From the NCBI GenBank assembly GCA_963576475.1, contig OY754974.1, positions 11,242,904 through 11,306,903 of the forward strand: a DNA stretch of 64,000 nucleotides. The letters are read 5' to 3'. The notes beneath the pieces are model-generated. The model saw only the letters and a list, made by a program, of their open reading frames with translations, did not search any database and was not told the origin of the DNA. This document shows positions 10,411 to 19,901 of this stretch, piece by piece (position 1 is the stretch's first letter; each line of letters opens with the position of its first letter). Made by a program: the position numbers and the translations under genes. Origin of the DNA: Molanna angustata. Lineage: Eukaryota > Arthropoda > Insecta > Trichoptera > Molannidae.

Positions 10411-10870
10411 CAATATTTGGCCGATGGTCATATCCACAGTGAATGACTGTGGGAACATATACACCGTCGCCACCCGACGATTACTCCACGTTCATTAATT
10501 ACTGAGTTGGTAACGGTAACAAAGTATCGGTATGTGACGGTTAAAATATTACGAAATAATCGGTCGATTCAGTGTCGGCAAAACGGCCTAAAAATTGATG
10601 GGTGAATAACTGTTGAGCCAATGTCGGCAAATGATAGTTGACCGTTATAGCCGACCGTCGAGTTCTGACATATAAAAAGCGGTCGACGGAACGTCGGGAA
10701 AAGGTACCGAAAATTGGTTGGCAAATAACAGTTGAAACAACGTCGGCAAACTGACGTCGGCAAAAAATAGTTGGGCCCATTGCAATATATCATTTAAGAG
10801 CCGATCGTCGGTTTGCCCACAGAGCCGACGTAAAAAAGCGGTTGGACCAACGAAGTGTGCTATTAGGGCA
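10411..10870. repeat. GTCGGCA-rich degenerate repeat field
   Basis: Short motifs such as 'gtcggcaaa', 'cggtcgac' and 'agccgac' recur every 30-70 bases together with 'aaataacagttga' blocks. This looks like decayed continuation of the minisatellite or its parent element. No coding sequence was recognised. Confidence 0.5.
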
Positions 10871-11089
10871 CTTTCAAATGGTACCAGTACGTATTTTACA
10901 TGTAATAATACTAGAAGAGTAGAACCATATGCATTTGTGACATTTCCAATTGAATAATTATTTAAAAAAAAAAAATGTCACAATTATTTTTTCTTGAGGG
11001 GCACATGTTGTATCTTCTCTTCATGGCCATGCATGAGCACATCCAATGCCAGGAGGGATATCTAAATGCATTTTTATGAAGTACATTTC

Positions 11090-11225
11090 TATTGGACTAT
11101 TAAACAAATGTAAGATTCCCAGAGGACAAAAATTTCACAATACACCATACAAACAAAAACATTGTCATGAAACTCATAGTATGTATTTTCTACATGATAC
11201 ATGTTGAGAAATTTTAAGTAAAATT
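11090..11225 (+). repeat. Interspersed repeat family C, copy 2
   Basis: The block 'cattgtcatgaaactcatag..tctacatgatac.tgttgagaaat' parallels 7920-7990 and 12060-12125. The copy is diverged and non-coding. Confidence 0.5.
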
Positions 11226-11475
11226 GCATTACACTATCTGTGATGTCGAAGATGTTGTGCGATGGGGAAGAACACGAAGCACGAGACGATTCTGGAGAGA
11301 TCATGTGGGGAGAGCGGGTTCGGATCGAGTGATGAGGATGGCAGCGGATGGGGAGATAACAAACGGCAGACCCCCTGGAAGACCACCCAAACGATGGAAG
11401 GATAGCTGGACGTCCACTTCACAAGAGCAGGCTCCGAGAATAACAGGACACAGTCCTAACTAAAGCAGAAGAAGA
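11224..11475 (+). mobile_element. LINE 3' end fragment (GRPPKRWKDSW type)
   Basis: The + frame reads a typical LINE C terminus: DVEDVVRWGR, then RDHVGRA, then GRPPGRPPKRWKDSWTS, ending at a stop. It is followed by a (GAA)n tail, 'cagaagaagaagaagcat'. Sister pieces lie at 15515-15770 and 32460-32785. It is 5'-truncated and non-functional. Confidence 0.75.
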
Positions 11476-11610
11476 AGAAGCATTACTAGCAAGATGAGCA
11501 TGTATGAGACAGTGTATCAATGTTGATGAGACGATGTATGTGTCAAGATAGAAGAATGCGGTGTTCGTTTCTCACTGCCTACCCCTTTAGGAAGATAGAA
11601 GTGAAGAGTA
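11476..11610 (+). mobile_element. LINE 3' UTR fragment
   Basis: The 'gagcatgtatgagac..tgttgatgagacgatg' stretch and 'ttcgtttctcactgcctacccc' match the tails of the LINE fragments at 24885-25160 and 46205-46500. It abuts the preceding fragment. Confidence 0.55.
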
Positions 11611-11964
11611 AAAAAAACTTGTCTATAGAGACACATACAATATCAATATGAAGCTAATCACTCAATTTTCCCTTACAGAAGCTATTTTACTTCTGTTATA
11701 TACATTTTTCATACAAATACAATATGAAATTTATTTCACATGGATATGGCAGAACAAAGATTATTTTCTTTAAATTTTGACAATCCTTTAATGGATTTTT
11801 GATGAGTGTATTTATGTTGTACTTATCAAAATTTCAAACAGTATAAAAATACATTGATTTTTCAGACCGTGAGAGCATTTTGAAAATTTGGACAGACGAA
11901 ATCATAGAGAATAAATTAACGGATATCTATGGAAAACTAATCAGCTCTAGGTCCATTCACTTTA

Positions 11965-12180
11965 CACAACATACATGTTAATATGAAGTCGATCGGACTT
12001 GTAGTTTGGGCTGTAGAGACGATACAAAAAGGATAATCCGTACGCCGTACGCCATACATACAAACAAATCACGACGAAACTCACAGTGTGCACTCTCTAC
12101 ATGATACCCATTGAGAAATTGATGTAAAAAAATACGCTTAAAAATTGTGAAATCCTGACTCTCCACTATTCCATTGTATG
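11965..12180 (+). repeat. Interspersed repeat family C, copy 3
   Basis: It shares the 'cacgacgaaactcacag', 'catgatacccattgagaaat' and 'attgtgaaatcctgactctccactatt' blocks with the copies at 7845 and 11090. Confidence 0.5.
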
Positions 12181-12189
12181 GAGAGTAAA

Positions 12190-12991
12190 AAGTCAATGCG
12201 TGTCTATTAATTAATATGCGTGTAAATAAAGCGTTTTGCACAATAGAACTTTGAATCCAAACTCTTGTTGATAAACTACAAAGGAATATCGTTTTTGTTC
12301 GAATCAGTCGCTTCTCAGACTCTTTTATTAACATAGCAGCCCGACCGTGCAATGATCTTCCAAATTCCGTATTTCCACCATTAAAGTTTGATTTTTTTAG
12401 TTTTCACCTTCTTCAACTCTGGTCTTTTTAGATCCGAATTTATATTTTCCCGATTAGTTTGCAAACCCTCCCTAATACAACGTAACTACATGTGCTCAGA
12501 AAAAAAATTAATGGATTCAAAGCCAAAACGGGTATTGTGGTCATTTGAAACCGGCTTATGAATCAATGTTGCCACATATTGGGCGATTATTACGATTTAT
12601 GATATTATATGGTAATACAAATAACATTCACGATTTGACAGTTGGACGGACGCAGGTCGCAGTGTTTTTTAGATTTTAAATTTTAACTTTTCATTTGTAA
12701 TTAAGTGATAGTTTGGTGTGTAGTTTTTGTTGCTCTCTGAAACTGAAGACTGAATCAATTTTTTTAATTTACTGTCATAATATTAAAACATTAAGATTTT
12801 TTTTTATTAGTGTCATCCTTTTTTGTCCTTATCTTTGCCTGTGATAATACTTGTGCGGTTTATTTCGAAAATAGTTTCGTTATTGTTATAAAAAAATAAT
12901 CGCGTTGTATTTTGCTGTGAATTTTTGAATTAACGCCAAATATCCTATTTAAACAGTTTGTATTTTAAGGTTTTGTTTAAAATAAATCAAT
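12190..12991 (+). promoter_or_regulatory. Upstream region and presumed 5' UTR/promoter of KDSR
   Basis: No repeat or competing frame is evident in the last ~450 bp before the KDSR start. The promoter and transcription start are inferred from position only; I see no confident TATA or initiator element. Confidence 0.35.
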
Positions 12992-13532
12992 ATGATTTTG
13001 GGTGTGTTGATTGTTCTTGCATTGGCCGTGATCTTGTACGTGACGTCATATTTCATATTGTTCAAAACGAAAAATAAAAGTTTGGATGGACGCCATGTCG
13101 TGATAACTGGGGGATCCAGTGGAATAGGAAGAGCCCTTGCTATAAAGGCCGCTGCTTTGGGTGCCCACGTGACAGTCATCAGCCGGAATGTGGGGAACCT
13201 TGAGAAGACTGTTTCGGATGTGACAAAGCATTGTAAAGATCGTCACAAGCAAAAAATTCAGTATGTCTCGTTAGACGTTACAGACGATTATGAGACAATC
13301 AGAAAGGCTTTGGTGTCTCTTGAAGAGAACATTGGTCCAGTTTATATGCTGGTCAATAGTGCTGGTATGGCGATCTGCGGAAGGATTGAAGATATGAGTG
13401 TTGAAGACATAAAGCACATGATCAATTTAAATTATTATGGAACAGCTTATCCAACCAAGGCTCTTCTTGGATCCATGAAGTCTAGAGGAGAAGGAATTAT
13501 TGTAATTGTTTCTAGTGGTGCTGCTTTAATAG
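12992..13532 (+). CDS. KDSR: KDSR exon 1
   Basis: Codes residues 1-180 and the first base of Gly181, with the membrane anchor, the nucleotide-binding motif and NSAG. Donor is ATAG|GTAACG at 13533. Confidence 0.93.
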
Positions 13533-16303
13533 GTAACGTATAATCCTCTAGTAAAATATTTTACTATTAATACTATTTTTTTAGAATTAAATTATCTTTA
13601 GAATTAAAGTGCCAGAGAGAATCAAGTACAAATTATGTTTGTTGACTTTCAAAGCGATCCATGGCATAGCTCCCACGTATCTTTCAGACTTCTGCATCCC
13701 TCTCACTGTAAACGAGCGACAACAAACACTTCGGTCAGCCACCACATCCATGTTTGGCAAGTTGACTGAAATAAATAGAGTAAACACTACATCCTTCGGT
13801 GATCGTGCTTTTGCTGTGGCTGGACCAGCCTCGTGGAATAAACTACCACCTGAACTGAGGCAAATCGACAACTTAGCACTATTCAGGAAACACCTGAAAA
13901 CTCACTTCTTCCGCGAGTCTTACAAAAACCTGTAATATATTCAAAGCGCCCTTGAGGCGAGGTTATCACAAAAACGGCGCCGTAAAAATCATCCTAATTT
14001 ATTTATTATTATTATTTATCTTTGTATATTGGTATGAATATACATTTTTTTTACACATAAACTTATACTATTTTTTGTATATCATTAAATATTACCTTTT
14101 TATTCAAATCAGTTTTTAAATGAATAAATATTTAAAGACTAAACTTACAATTTTCCTTATACTTGAATAATATTTTTTCCTAATATACATGTTCTACAAC
14201 TTTTGTTTACTGATAACTCATTATTCTAATAACCTTGTTAACCTTGTCCTTGTGCGTTAAATTTGTATTTATTGCTAACACATGATGTTTGAAGTTACAT
14301 TCTTACATTTAAGTATATTATTCTTTGTAAAAAAAATTTTTTTTCTTCAAGATTGAGAAAGGCCATTCGGTGTCTAGAACTGAGTTTTTTTTGCGAGTCT
14401 AATGAATTGTTTAGATTAATATCTCTTATATTTACCTTTATAATATTTTTTGGTATTTATTAATTATAGTGAATAAACATACTGCAACCAAATATTTTAT
14501 GTTTTTCCTGTAAAATTGATTGTACAATTGATTATATATTATTATTTTTCGTTAAGAGCATTAACACCATGAAGTTAGTTAGAATTATGTAGGAGCTGTT
14601 TCGACTCTCACCGAAGATTGAGAGATGTACTCTCTAGTGTTATTCGAAATTGAAAGAAGAAGTCAGAACCATCAATTTATGTCTAAAAACACAGTCTTTA
14701 TAATTAACAGAACTGATTTTTTCTTCTTTCAGGGATATATGGATATGGTGTATATGGAGCTGGAAAATGGGCCGTCAGAGGTTTGGGTGAAGCCCTTCAG
14801 ATGGAAGTAGTTGGATCCGGAGTGTCGGTGACCATCGCTTATCCACCAGACACAGATACTCCCGGTTTCCATAATGAAGACTTGACTAAACCTTTGGAAA
14901 CTAAACTCATTTCTGAAAGCGGAGGTCTCTATACCCCAGAAGCTGTTGCTGAACAGCTCTTGAGAGATGCTTTGGTAAATATTCTAATTATCTGGTATTC
15001 AGTGTGGATCTGTGAGGATAAATATTATATTATGTCTCCAGAGTTTGGCCACTTGTTATTTGGTGTGTGTTAGTTAGTTGTTTGTTATTAGTTAGTTGTA
15101 CTTGTTAGATGCCATTCTTTCCATCCGTTACTTTCTTATTGGACTCTTGAGTTCCCACAAATGTTATGACCATATATAGAAGTTTCCATTTTATTTTAAA
15201 GTATACTTTTCTCATCACTATTTCATTTTCTTTTCATAGAATCCACACTGTAGGCAATAAACTGCCACAGATAGTAAGTCCCAGAAACCTTAGGAACATT
15301 TTAAAATAAAATCAATAAGTGATTGACTGGTGTAGAATCTATTTATATTTCTACTCGAGCAACTAACAGGTGAATGAAATGAATTTAACACGCACCCAGT
15401 AACAAGCAAGTTGACACATTCTTAAGACTTACAATATTAATTTTTACATATGATCTTTTTTACATCAATCTTAAAGTTAGATAAAGTTGTAAGATTTTTA
15501 TAATAGTAAGGTAAAATGGTCTGCCTGGTGGTCTTCTTCCTTCGGGTCGGGTGTGTAGTGCTATGTAAGGGATCCTGGATGCCTCCATCCTATTTACATG
15601 GGCATACCAAAATCTCCTTCTTTGCCGACCCCATCTGACGACATCCTCAACCTCGCAGATCTCAGGCAGACCACCAAAGACGTGGAAGGACAGCTGGAAC
15701 TCAACCTCGCAGGAGAACAACGTCTCTGCAAATAACAGGCCCTTAGGCCTAACATAAGAAGAAGGTAAAACGGTGCATGCATATAAAATCTCAAGTGGTG
15801 AAAACATATACAGTTTTCACCTAACAAAAAGAACTTATGTTGTAAAACTGTAACGAAACTAAAAAGCAATTGCAACTGTGGTAATTTGCGCCATTCATTC
15901 TCAATAGAATAACTGTGCAAACACCAGTGACCAGGAGAAACAGTGTACTTATAGAGTCGACATTTCCTTCTTTTTGAAATGTCAAATCGTTGTTAAATAT
16001 CCTTGTAAAACAAAAAACTCCTGTTGCAATATATAAACAACTTTCTCCACAGTAAGACTCATGGAGTGAATTTTCATTTTGTAATATTAATTTCAGGCTG
16101 GAAAGTCACAGTCAATTGTGGGTATCGAAAGCTGGATGCTGGCCACTCTCTGTATCACCAATTGGAAAGGCTTTCTTCCAGTTCTTAGTCAAGCCCTGTT
16201 GATGGGTCCTTTGAGGCTAGTTATGGCTGCTTATCAGTTGCACTTCCGTTCCATAATACTCAGATGTCGAAAGGACAAAGATACCAGTAAAAAGGCAGAA
16301 TAG
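12992..16303 (+). CDS. KDSR: 3-ketodihydrosphingosine reductase (KDSR), three exons
   Basis: The enzyme reduces 3-ketodihydrosphingosine to dihydrosphingosine with NADPH, the second step of de novo sphingolipid synthesis. In the known family it faces the cytosol on the ER membrane. Coding exons are 12992-13532, 14733-14974 and 16097-16303, joined in phase with GT-AG ends (329 aa, close to 332 aa in human). Residues 3-24 form a hydrophobic N-terminal membrane anchor. The cofactor motif TGGSSGIG is at 39-46, NSAG at 122-125, and the catalytic Tyr188-X3-Lys192 in YGAGKWAV, with the catalytic Ser in VSSGAA just before it. The C-terminal exon (GIESWMLA...GPLRLVMAAYQ) matches the hydrophobic tail typical of KDSR. 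The Met at 12992 is used because it starts the anchor. Intron 1 (1.2 kb) and intron 2 (1.1 kb) carry retroelement pieces. No frame damage was seen. Confidence 0.95.
13583..14000 (+). mobile_element. CR1/L2-type LINE 3' end in KDSR intron 1
   Basis: The frame at 13600-13932 reads a classic LINE C terminus: RIKYKLCLLTFKAIHGIAP, RSATTSMFG, AFAVAGPASWNKLPPELR, and LFRKHLKTHFF before the stop. It continues into a 'ttattattattatttat' tail. It is 5'-truncated, sense to KDSR, and lies wholly within the intron. The frame is intact but too short to act. Confidence 0.8.
14733..14974 (+). CDS. KDSR: KDSR exon 2
   Basis: Begins after TTCTTCTTTCAG and ends at CTTTG|GTAAAT. It codes the rest of Gly181 through Leu261, with the active-site Tyr and Lys. 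Confidence 0.93.
14990..15073 (+). mobile_element. SINE family 1 body fragment
   Basis: 'gtgtggatctgtgaggataaat' and 'tatgtctccagagtttggccacttgttatt' match the body of the SINE at 8614-8700. The tRNA head is missing. Confidence 0.6.
15345..15450 (-). mobile_element. SINE family 1 body fragment, reversed
   Basis: The reverse complement of 'cacgcacccagtaacaagca' and its flanks matches 8660-8745 of the complete SINE, including 'cctgttagttgc'. Confidence 0.55.
15515..15770. mobile_element. Twin-primed LINE 3' end in KDSR intron 2
   Basis: The right part (15663-15770, +) reads GRPPKTWKDSWNSTSQE and ends in 'agaagaagg'. The left part (15515-15662) carries the immediately upstream coding piece of the same LINE on the opposite strand (EVEDVVRWGR...GRRPPGRP). 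The two share 'ggcagaccacca' at the switch. A 5' inverted segment of this kind is the known product of twin priming. Confidence 0.7.
16097..16303 (+). CDS. KDSR: KDSR exon 3 and stop
   Basis: Starts in phase 0 after TTAATTTCAG and codes residues 262-329, the hydrophobic C-terminal region. The stop is TAG at 16301. Confidence 0.92.
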   Translation, partial: AGKSQSIVGIESWMLATLCITNWKGFLPVLSQALLMGPLRLVMAAYQLHFRSIILRCRKDKDTSKKAE

Positions 16304-16337
16304 ACTGACTAGTATTTATTTATTTAGGCCCTGATAA

Positions 16338-16343
16338 AATAAA
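16338..16343 (+). other. Likely KDSR polyadenylation signal
   Basis: AATAAA lies 35 bp after the KDSR stop, followed by T-rich sequence. Confidence 0.5.
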
Positions 16344-16398
16344 AAATTCTTTGTATTTTTAAGTTTGTTATTTTTGTACAATCTATGTTACTTGGGAT

Positions 16399-16726
16399 CA
16401 TAGATTTTTATTATAATATACTAGATGTCGTAGTTAGCAAATTTTGCATGAATCGAAGTTAGTTTTTCCACGGGATTTTTGACGTTTTGGTTGGCAGACC
16501 ACAACGTTTTTCTATAGAGAATAACGACTAATGTGAATTGTTTTCGGATTTATTTGTCGAAAAAAACACTTTGTTTATTAAGATTTAGAGAAAAGTTATC
16601 TAGGATGTGTTGAAATGTAAGGAAAACTGAAATATGTTGTTAACCAAAATGTCGAAACGCGCGATATTCCATGACTCACTTTTTGCACGGAGTACTACAT
16701 CTAGTATATTATATGAAAATCTATGG
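16399..16726. mobile_element. MITE with ~30-bp TIRs and an 8-bp flanking repeat
   Basis: The ends 'catagatttt..ataatatactagatgt' and the reverse complement 'acatctagtatattatatgaaaatctatg' form terminal inverted repeats. TTGGGATC flanks the element at 16392-16399 and 16727-16734 (overlap of one base possible). An 8-bp duplication suggests hAT; the internal ~260 bp has no frame. Confidence 0.7.
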
Positions 16727-17469
16727 TTGGGATCCATTCTTTTTTAAATAAAGAATATCCTTGTAACAAAAGCATAATATTAAGCCTCATATATTCCCTA
16801 AAGTATGCATTAATGCTTTTAATATTTTTTTTGTATTGCAATATCAGTATCATTTACTCAAATAAACTCAATTTGGTGTTAGATTAAATGTGAATTTCTT
16901 GAATTCTGTGCATGTTTCTCAAGTACGATTCTCAGTGGTGGGTATTAGATTTGATTGTAATAATTTATTTCAAGGGTTGAAAATATTTAATAAGTGTTGG
17001 CCAATCTAAGTATTGGCCTTTTGGTGACATACTTGTTTCATTAAGTATATGCTTCCGAAAATCATTCACCGTTAAAACATAGGGCTTTTAATATAAATGT
17101 ATCATTGTTAAGAATAATGAGTTATTGTTTGTTATTAATTACTATGTCTGAATGCCAAATATTTTTTTAGTATGATGTGTAGTACACCTAAGAACTAAAA
17201 TTTAAATCAGTGGTTATAAAATAAGGTGATGGCATTTTTTTATACTTTTTATTGAACTTTTTTTAATATATTATTTATGTATTCATTTTGTTTAAATTAT
17301 GATTTACAATGAGGAAAAGTGACTTAATTTTTCTTCATATTGCCTCGAATACATATAATGTTGATACCATCACAAAAAAATAATTTTCACACTACGGTTT
17401 TTTTACCCCTCACTGCCCCAAGGGGGAGTTATGAATTAATTTTTAAGGTTATTTTTTTATTGCAGATTA

Positions 17470-17580
17470 TCAAGTAGTATCATGCTGAGATTGTATTCTG
17501 AAAGTTTCATCACAGTGTATCTGTGTTTGTGTGTGCTGTGTGTTATGTACTATGTATGGCGTGTTTATTCTACCATAGCA
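17470..17580 (-). repeat. Interspersed repeat family C, reversed copy
   Basis: The reverse complement matches 7860-7980 closely: 'aataaacacgcc.tacatagtac', then 'gatacactgtgatgaaac', then 'caatctcagcatgatact'. Confidence 0.6.
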
Positions 17581-17916
17581 TTTTTATTATCTTGGCAGTT
17601 TTGAGAATCCAGAAAATAGTAGTATTGGTAATAAACATAATACATATTTTTTTTTGTTTCTATTTTTTATGGATATATATTCGTATATATTTTTTTATAT
17701 TGCTGCTGGGTATGAACGTACTATTGAAATGTAATTTTCAATATGAAATTGTATAATTGCAATAATGAGGGATTATATTTTATCAATTTTTTAATGAAAA
17801 TAAACATTTTTACTATGACATCAAAATAATTATTATTTTATAATCTTATTGTGATTACTTAGTAACCTTTTTATTATATCCTAGATTTTTTTACCTACTA
17901 TACACATTATTTTAAT

Positions 17917-18223
17917 TTAATTGTTACCCATGAAACAAAACCAGAAATAGTTCACATGTTCAGAGAACCAGAGGTTCGTCCACCCCGATTGGTATCGGAT
18001 GTTTTCACTGGATTATGCATAATGCCTATATTGCTGCTCTTTCTCCTATCCATTGGGTTTCCATTTAGGCCTGGGAGGTATATTGGGACTCTTTGTTGTG
18101 TTTTGGCTATGTCTTACCATGTATGAGACAATCCGATACTTGTTGGCTGTCGGTCTAATAACATTCATCTGTGGACACAGGTTACTTACTGATGTTGCTG
18201 CTAAGCGAAAGAATCCAAAGTAA
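17917..18223 (+). pseudogene. Oligosaccharyltransferase delta subunit (ribophorin II/Swp1/OstDelta) C-terminal fragment, broken
   Basis: The intact protein is an ER membrane subunit of the complex that transfers glycan to Asn. The frame at 17938-18057 reads KPEIVHMFREPEVRPPRLVS then DVFTGLCIMPILLLFLLSIG, the conserved start of the family's C-terminal membrane domain. After that the match moves to the next frame: from 18059 it reads FHLGLGGILGLFVVFWLCLT, then MYETIRYLLAVGLITFICGH, then RLLTDVAAKRKNPK and TAA at 18221. About 15 family residues between the two halves are missing at the shift, so a deletion caused it. No acceptor or upstream exon is visible. An AATAAA lies at 18360-18365. Probably a 5'-truncated retrocopy or a decayed duplicate; a sequencing error alone would not remove the residues. 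Confidence 0.75.
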
Positions 18224-18504
18224 ATAGCAAAAAGATTTTGTGATGATGTGTTAATTTATAGAAAGACTTTGTCACAAAGTGGTGGTGAACAAGAATAAGT
18301 TTGCAACTAGTTATATATATATTGTAATTGTCTGACCTAGTTATATCTGACAGATTTTGAATAAAGTTTTTGATACTTAATAAAAATTAAATTATCGAAT
18401 GCTTTTGAAAAAATAGATTTTCATGTTTTACTTAGTGATGATTCTTCCAAACTATCATTGGTTAAAATATTTTTTATTAATAGATAATATTTAAAATATT
18501 CACT

Positions 18505-18660
18505 ATAATTATATCACCAACATCTATGAAATTCTTATAAAAGATTGTATTAATTCAGATTAAGTGTTGCAGAAGTCAATTTTCAATATAATTATATCAC
18601 CAACATAATATATGAAATTCTTATTGAAGATTCTAAGTGTTGCAGAAGTCGATTTCGCTA
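18505..18660. repeat. Tandem duplication, two diverged units
   Basis: 'aattatatcaccaacat' then 'tatgaaattcttat' and 'taagtgttgcagaagtc' occur twice, offset about 80 bases. The sequence is non-coding. Confidence 0.6.
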
Positions 18661-18669
18661 TGTATAGTT

Positions 18670-19380
18670 TTTATTTTATCATGTAGCTGTTTGTAACACG
18701 GTGAAATTAATATTTGGAAACTTATATTGAAATTAAAAATTTGAATAAAGTAAATCTGCTTGTACTCTCTTACAAACATATCTTGTAATATATTTATTGT
18801 TTTATTGAGTTTTTTGTTGCGGTTATTTGAATAATATTATGAACAAAAATATTTTACTTGCAGTGGATTATTTTTGCAATAAAAATACATTTCATAAACA
18901 TGTTATTTATTTTTATTTGCCTACTTTTTTGTCAAGAGATGTACCTATGTATGTTTTTATTATAAATCAATGTCATATGTTTATTTGAATGCTTCAGTAC
19001 TGGAAAGTTTTTGTTTTTCACAGAAAAAAATCTTAAAGTAAATAGAATGTTTGGTATAGTAAATTCATAATAAAACTCATCCGTCCCGTAAATATATAAC
19101 ATTGTATATAATTTTTTTTTATTTCATAATAACTATTCTCAAAATACAGTAATTATAATTAGAAGTTTTGCACTATTTTCGATTAAGGTCTAAGAACTTG
19201 AAACAGACTATGCTTTGAATTGATCTTTGATTTAATTAAAGGTTGACCCAAGAGTTTTATTTCCTTTCTAAAATTAATATTCGTTCCAATTCATGTAGCC
19301 TATTTGATAATAAACTCTACATAGACTTGTCACAAACATGTTATTTTTATAGATACCTTTAACTAACATAAAGTTGTTCA
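18670..19380. other. AT-rich intergenic interval, nothing recognised
   Basis: Lies between the OST-delta fragment and the 3' end of the receptor gene. No frame, SINE or TIR was seen. Confidence 0.5.
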
Positions 19381-19781
19381 TATTGTTCTTCCCCCACCAC
19401 TATCTGTTCTGCTTATGGGGACTAGAACGGGCCCTTGTATAACTCTGAAAGAACGTATGAAGAGTCCGGAGAACTCTAAAATCTTGCAGACACTGCACGC
19501 AAAATGCTGAAGAGAGCATATTATGAGGAAACAGTTTGAAATAAGACTGAACTGTACTTTTGACAGAAAGCCTTGAAGGTACTCTTCGTGGCTACAAGGT
19601 CCGCTGTCCAATGGCTCCAAAGAAATTCCCTCTAGTTGTTCATATTATGAAAATAACTGAAAAGTATAATTTTCTAATATTGTACTTATCATATTTGTAT
19701 GGTGGTCTTTTAAGTAAATATAACTATTATGAATATTTTGTGCTTAAATAAGGTGTATATATTTATGTGATTTGGTAAATC

Positions 19782-19901
19782 TTAGGGCATTGTAATATTT
19801 TTATGTAGCTTATTGATATCATTAGTTTTTCCTGTTTGTCTCAATAACGTCAATTTGAACTGCATCAATACCACTAAATATGTAGCGATGAAGGATATAT
19901 T
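19782..19901 (-). CDS. Gr21a: CO2 receptor exon 9 (last)
   Basis: Follows TTATTTTCAG and codes residues 421-459: NISFIATYLVVLMQFKLTLL and a basic tail, ending TAA at 19784-19782. It carries the final membrane segment and the TYLVVLMQF signature. Confidence 0.92.
   Translation of the reverse strand, partial: NISFIATYLVVLMQFKLTLLRQTGKTNDINKLHKNITMP

Noticed and set aside
13609..13935. Alternative KDSR exon or independent gene in intron 1
   Set aside because: The frame is a LINE C terminus (AGPASWNKLPPELR). KDSR exons 1 and 2 join in phase without it.
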